Assembly: GCA_035541475.1 (NCBI GenBank) | Contig: DATKND010000172.1 | Location: 1-64,000, forward strand | Direction: 5' to 3' | Length of the DNA: 64,000 bases | From: DASUFZ01 sp035541475 | GTDB lineage: Bacteria > Myxococcota_A > UBA9160 > SMWR01 | In this document: positions 60,512-64,000 of the stretch, one piece after another | Position numbering within the stretch: position 1 is the first letter of the stretch | How the letters are laid out: each line of letters begins with the position of its first letter | Notes under the pieces: generated by a model | The model's input: only the letters and a program-made list of their open reading frames with translations | Told to the model about the DNA's origin: nothing | Databases searched by the model: none | Made by a program: the position numbers and the translations under genes

Positions 60512-61929
60512 GCGGTTCGCTCGATGCGCGCCGCGAAGAAGCCGTCGGTGTCGTGGCGATGCGGCAAGGTGCGCAGGAATCCCCGCTCGTCCTGCAGCTC
60601 GCGCACAGAGTCCGGCGCGGCATCGCGCGAGGACGCGGCGAAGCCCTGGGAGTCGCGCAGGAACGCCTCGACCACGGCTTCGTTCTCCTCGGGCAGCAGA
60701 GTGCACGTACTGTAGACGACGACACCGCCGGGGCGCAGCGCGGCGGCGGCATGGCGGAGCAGCGAGCGCTGGGTCTCGGCCAGGCGCGCCGGATCGCTGG
60801 GGTGGACGCGCCAGCGCGCGTCGGGATTGCGGCGCAGCGCGCCGAGCCCGGAGCAGGGCGCATCCACCAGCACGCGGTCGAAGCCGGGGCCGACGAGCCC
60901 CGGCGGCAGCGGGCGCGAGGCGTCGAGCGCGCGAGAGACGACGTTCTCGAGGCGCAGCCGCCTCGCCGCGCGCTGCACCAGATCGAGGCGGCGTTCGTTG
61001 CGGTCCAGCGCGACCACCTCGCCCTCCGGCCCGATGCGCTCGGCGATCGCGCTGGCCTTGCCGCCCGGCGCGGCGCAGGCGTCGAGCACGCGCTCGCCCG
61101 GCTGCGGGTCGAGCAGATCGACCACGAGCTGGCTCGCCTCGTCCTGCACCGTGAAGCGCCCCTCGCGGAAGGCGGGGTCGAGCGTCGGGTTGCCGCCGCG
61201 GCCGAGCACGATGCCGTGTCGGGCGTAGCGGCAGGCGCGCGCATCCGGGAAGCGCGCGCGCAGCTCGTCCAGCAGCGCGTCGCGCGACACCCGCTGCGGA
61301 TTGGCGCGCACGCAGAGCGGCGGGACCTCGTTCGACGCGGCGGCGAGCGCGGCGGCCTCCTCGGCTCCGAAGGTCTCGATCCAGCGCGCCGCGATCCACT
61401 GCGGCAGCGAGAGCGCGTGCATCAGGTGGCCGAGCGGATCGTCCTCGAGCCGCGGCAGCGCGATCTGCGCGTGCTCGCGCGCTAGGCGGCGGAGCACCGC
61501 GTTCACGAGACCCGTCGAGCGCTCGGCGCCGACCGCGCGCGCACACCGCACCGACTCGTCGACCGCGGCGGACGGCGGCACGCGGTCGACGAAGAGGATC
61601 TGATACGCGCCGAGCCGCAGCGCGGTCGCGACGAGCGGCTCCAGCCGATCGAGATCGCGGTCGAGGCAGCGGCGCAGCAGGTAGTCGATGCGGCCGCGCC
61701 AGCGGAGCGTTCCGTAGACGAGCTCGGTGGCGAAGGCGCGGTCGGCGGCCGAGAGCGGGCTGCGCGCGAGGTTCGCGTGCAGCAGCAGGTCCGCGAAGGC
61801 GCCGGCACGCTGGACGCGCTCGAGCACGCGGAGCGCCAGCAGCCGCGTGCGGGTCGGCGCAGGAGGACGTCCCTCCCCCCGGCGCTCGCGCGACGCGGGC
61901 CGCCCGCGCCGCGGTCTGGTGCGTTCCAT
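60508..61929 (-). CDS. rsmB: 16S rRNA (cytosine-967) C5-methyltransferase
   Basis: 473 residues. N-terminal NusB-like domain (about 30-165), then the SAM domain: ACAAPGGKASAIAE near 270, VLVDAPCSGLGALRRNPD near 335 with the PC catalytic cysteine, and STCTLLPEENE near 395 with the second TC cysteine. ATG at 61929; the longer in-frame reading overlaps fmt and is not homologous. 20 bp after fmt. Confidence 0.94.
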   Translation of the reverse strand: MERTRPRRGRPASRERRGEGRPPAPTRTRLLALRVLERVQRAGAFADLLLHANLARSPLSAADRAFATELVYGTLRWRGRIDYLLRRCLDRDLDRLEPLVATALRLGAYQILFVDRVPPSAAVDESVRCARAVGAERSTGLVNAVLRRLAREHAQIALPRLEDDPLGHLMHALSLPQWIAARWIETFGAEEAAALAAASNEVPPLCVRANPQRVSRDALLDELRARFPDARACRYARHGIVLGRGGNPTLDPAFREGRFTVQDEASQLVVDLLDPQPGERVLDACAAPGGKASAIAERIGPEGEVVALDRNERRLDLVQRAARRLRLENVVSRALDASRPLPPGLVGPGFDRVLVDAPCSGLGALRRNPDARWRVHPSDPARLAETQRSLLRHAAAALRPGGVVVYSTCTLLPEENEAVVEAFLRDSQGFAASSRDAAPDSVRELQDERGFLRTLPHRHDTDGFFAARIERTA

Positions 61930-61949
61930 GAAAGCTCCCGCAGTCGAGC

Positions 61950-62897
61950 TTAGAGGTCGCCCTGCGGCTCCGCACCGAGTCGCGCACCGTCGGGAATCGG
62001 GTGTCCGCGCAGGAACGCCGCGATCTCGAGCGGGCGACCGCCGGGGCGCTGCAGCTCCTGCGGCACGAGCCAGCCGTCGCCGGTGGCGACTCGCAGCGAA
62101 TGCTTGCCGACGAGTCGCACGCGTCCCGGCACATCCGACGTCGCGCCCGGCTCCGCGCGCGCGCGCAGGATCCGCAGCGGCTCTCCCTGGAAGAGCGCGT
62201 AGGCGCCGGGGCTCGGCGAGAGCGCGCGCACGCGCCGCGCGAGCGAGACGGCCGGCTCGTCGAAGCGGAGCCGCGCCTCCTCGCGCTCGAGCTTCGGCGC
62301 GAGCGTCGCGCGCGACGCGTCCTGCTCGTGCCATTTCACGGTGTCGGCTTCGATCCGCGCGAGCGTCTCGGCGATCGCCTCGGCGGCGAGCGCGGCGAGC
62401 CTCGCGCCGAGCTCGCCGCAGGTCTCCTGCTCGCCGATCGCGAGCTCGCGCACGAGCGCGACGGGCCCGGCGTCCATCTCGCGCTCGACGCGCATCACCG
62501 AGATGCCGGTCGTTGCGTCACCGCAGAGGATCGCGCGCGCGATCGGCGCCGCGCCGCGCCAGCGCGGCAGCAGGCTCGCGTGCGCGTTGATGCAGTAGCC
62601 GCGCGCTGGCAAGGTGCGGACGGACTTCGGCAGGAACTGCCCGTAGGCCACCACCACGCCGACGTCGGGTGCCGCCTCGGCCAGACGCGGCAGCGCGTCG
62701 GCGACGCGCTCGGGCCGCAGCAACGGCACGCCCGCCGCCAGCGCGCGCACCGACACCGGAGACGGATCGGCGCGGCGCCCGCGCCCGCGTGGGCGGTCGG
62801 GCTGCGAGACCGCAACCGCGACCGCGTGCGGACCGGTCAGCAGCCGCTCGAGCGTCGGCACGGCGAAGTCCGGCGTGCCGAAGAAGGCGATGCGCAG
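61950..62897 (-). CDS. fmt: methionyl-tRNA formyltransferase, apparent CTG start
   Basis: 315 residues. NAHASLLPRWRGAAPI and the GDATTGISVMR segment carry the formyltransferase centre; the first strand is RIAFFGTPDFAVPTL. Between the in-frame TAG and this strand there is no ATG, GTG or TTG; only CTG codons at 62903 and 62897. A GTG at 62861 would remove the first strand and GTPDFA, which are needed for the fold. So translation likely begins at CTG, or there is a sequence error. 15 bp downstream of def. Confidence 0.9.
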   Translation of the reverse strand: MRIAFFGTPDFAVPTLERLLTGPHAVAVAVSQPDRPRGRGRRADPSPVSVRALAAGVPLLRPERVADALPRLAEAAPDVGVVVAYGQFLPKSVRTLPARGYCINAHASLLPRWRGAAPIARAILCGDATTGISVMRVEREMDAGPVALVRELAIGEQETCGELGARLAALAAEAIAETLARIEADTVKWHEQDASRATLAPKLEREEARLRFDEPAVSLARRVRALSPSPGAYALFQGEPLRILRARAEPGATSDVPGRVRLVGKHSLRVATGDGWLVPQELQRPGGRPLEIAAFLRGHPIPDGARLGAEPQGDL

Positions 62898-62912
62898 CGC
62901 CAGGGCTCTCGC

Positions 62913-63461
62913 CTAGGAGGAATCGGCCGCCGCCGACTCGCCCTCTTCCTGCTCGCGCCGTAGCTGCTTCTGACGCTTCAGCACGTAGCGGCTCCGCTTC
63001 AGATGCGAGATGCGGTCGATGAAGAGCTTGCCGTCGAGGTGATCGATCTCGTGCTGGAAGCACACCGCCTGGAGTCCCTCGGCGCGGATCGCGACCTCCC
63101 CGCGCTCGAGATCCTGCGCAACGAGCAGCACGCGCTCGGCGCGATCGACCTCGGCCTCGAAGTCCGGCACCGAGAGGCAGCCCTCCTTCCACGTGATCTT
63201 CCCCTCGGCCTCGCGCAGCTCGGGGTTCAGCAGGATCAGCGGGCTCCGCTCGGCGCCTTCCTCGGTCCACTGCGTGTCGACGACGATGAGGCGCACCGAC
63301 TCCCCGACCTGCGGCGCGGCCAGCCCGATGCCGGGCTCGTCGTACATCACGTCGCACATGTCGCGCGCGAGCTCGCGCAACGCGTCGGTGACCTCGACGA
63401 TCGACCGGGACACGTCGCGCAGCCGCGGGTCGGGAAATTTGAGGACGGGTCGAAGGGCCAA
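62913..63461 (-). CDS. def: peptide deformylase
   Basis: 182 residues; removes the N-terminal formyl group from nascent chains. Motifs GIGLAAPQVG, EGCLSVP and QHEIDHLDG, with the metal-binding cysteine and two histidines, are present. Starts at TTG 63461 (LALRPVLKFPDPRLR), since no ATG or GTG is near and the N-terminus matches homologues. A Lys/Arg-rich tail (about 155-182) follows the catalytic domain. Confidence 0.95.
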   Translation of the reverse strand: MALRPVLKFPDPRLRDVSRSIVEVTDALRELARDMCDVMYDEPGIGLAAPQVGESVRLIVVDTQWTEEGAERSPLILLNPELREAEGKITWKEGCLSVPDFEAEVDRAERVLLVAQDLERGEVAIRAEGLQAVCFQHEIDHLDGKLFIDRISHLKRSRYVLKRQKQLRREQEEGESAAADSS

Positions 63462-63510
63462 GGGCGCCTCGGGGTCGGGCGCGCGGGTGGAAGGCCGCGC
63501 GGTCGCGATC

Positions 63511-64000
63511 TCATAGCATGCTCCACGGATCGACGTCCACGCTGGCCTGCACCTCCCGCGCGCAGCTTCGCGCGGCCTGCGAGAGCGCCGCACCGGCGCG
63601 CCGCGCCGTCGCGGTGCCCCCGGCGACGAGCAGCTGCATGCGATGGCGTCCGCGCAGGCGCGCGAGCGGAGCCGGCGCGGGACCCAGACGTGAGTAGTCG
63701 TCGGCGCCGTCGGCCGCCTCGTCGGCGATGCGCGCCAGCGACTCCGCTGCGCGTCGCGCGGCCTCCTCGTCCTCGCTCTGGACGAGGGCCTGCACCAGCC
63801 GGCGGAAGGGCGGCAGGCCGAGTGCGGCCCGCTGCGCGATCTCCTCGGCGTAGAAGGACTCGTAGTCGTGCTCGCGCACCGGCCGGATCGCGTAGTGCCC
63901 GGGCACGAACGTCTGGATCACGACACGGCCGGGCGTCGCGTCGCGGCCGGCGCGTCCCGCGACCTGCGTGAGCAGCTGGAAGGTGCGCTCCGCGGCCCGG
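63511..64000 (-). CDS. priA: primosomal protein N' (replication restart helicase), 5' part outside the window
   Basis: Only the C-terminal about 162 residues are in the window; the gene continues past 64000. RTFQLLTQVAGRAGR, then VVIQTFVPGHYAI and YAEEIAQRAALGLPPFRRL are typical of PriA. Helicase motifs I-III lie outside. The stop is 49 bp upstream of def; first known gene of the operon in this window. Confidence 0.92.
   Translation of the reverse strand, partial: RAAERTFQLLTQVAGRAGRDATPGRVVIQTFVPGHYAIRPVREHDYESFYAEEIAQRAALGLPPFRRLVQALVQSEDEEAARRAAESLARIADEAADGADDYSRLGPAPAPLARLRGRHRMQLLVAGGTATARRAGAALSQAARSCAREVQASVDVDPWSML

Overview
This is a very GC-rich, gene-dense 64 kb piece of a Gram-negative chromosome. 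Kdo metabolism (kdsB), many lipoproteins and outer-membrane proteins show the Gram-negative envelope. A DUF1302/DUF1329 pair, adjacent acyl-CoA dehydrogenases, an Alternative Complex III, a PAC2 protein and an MMPL/LolA-like pair together suggest a deltaproteobacterial (Myxococcota/Desulfobacterota/Binatota-like) aerobe. This placement is inferred from gene content only. I see no phage, insertion sequence, integrase or CRISPR array; the window looks like ordinary chromosome.

Layout. 0-11 kb: GNAT acetyltransferase, small membrane and lipoprotein genes, exonuclease III (xth), an RNHCP zinc protein, speA, hisS, an FG-GAP lipoprotein, a HIT protein and topoisomerase III. 11-20.5 kb: a giant 1698-residue DUF1302 outer-membrane protein facing a DUF1329 protein, then a histidine kinase/response regulator pair and a PAC2 protein. 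20.5-26.6 kb (minus): an eight-gene N-type F1Fo ATPase operon in the order c-b-alpha-gamma-beta-epsilon-AtpQ-a, a circular permutation of the classical N-ATPase order, without atpR. 26.6-29.3 kb (minus): a Trm112-like gene and two acyl-CoA dehydrogenases. 29.4-37.2 kb (plus): actABCDEF (Alternative Complex III) behind a good sigma70 promoter, then a rhomboid protease gene. 38.6-40.5 kb (minus): an MBL-fold protein that has lost its metal ligands, and purU. 40.5-41.1 kb: a structured intergenic region with a 22-codon ORF behind a perfect Shine-Dalgarno sequence. 41.1-49 kb: acyl-CoA ligase, wecB, a cyclase-family hydrolase, kdsB, a ParA-like ATPase, a PPi-type phosphofructokinase and a degenerate M28-like membrane protein. 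49-56.5 kb: SH3 protein, tRNA-Asn, a nucleotidyl cyclase operon with two lipoproteins, greA with an attenuator-like leader, a CPBP protease, ridA, a DUF151 lipoprotein and tRNA-Pro. 56.6-64 kb: an MMPL transporter convergent with the operon priA-def-fmt-rsmB-rpe-lolA-like.

How the genes fit together. Complex III reduces a soluble carrier with quinol electrons and supports the proton gradient; the N-type ATPase couples to an ion gradient; the acyl-CoA dehydrogenases and ligase, with the DUF1302/DUF1329 proteins, fit uptake and oxidation of hydrophobic substrates. The right-hand operon handles translation initiation (def, fmt), rRNA methylation (rsmB) and replication restart (priA). A dispersed, about 50-nt palindromic repeat occurs four times, with stems that change sequence while keeping their pairing. 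The most unusual items are the permuted ATPase operon, the small ORF/structured RNA region before purU, the compensated repeat family, a GraL-like greA leader and two apparently dead enzyme folds.
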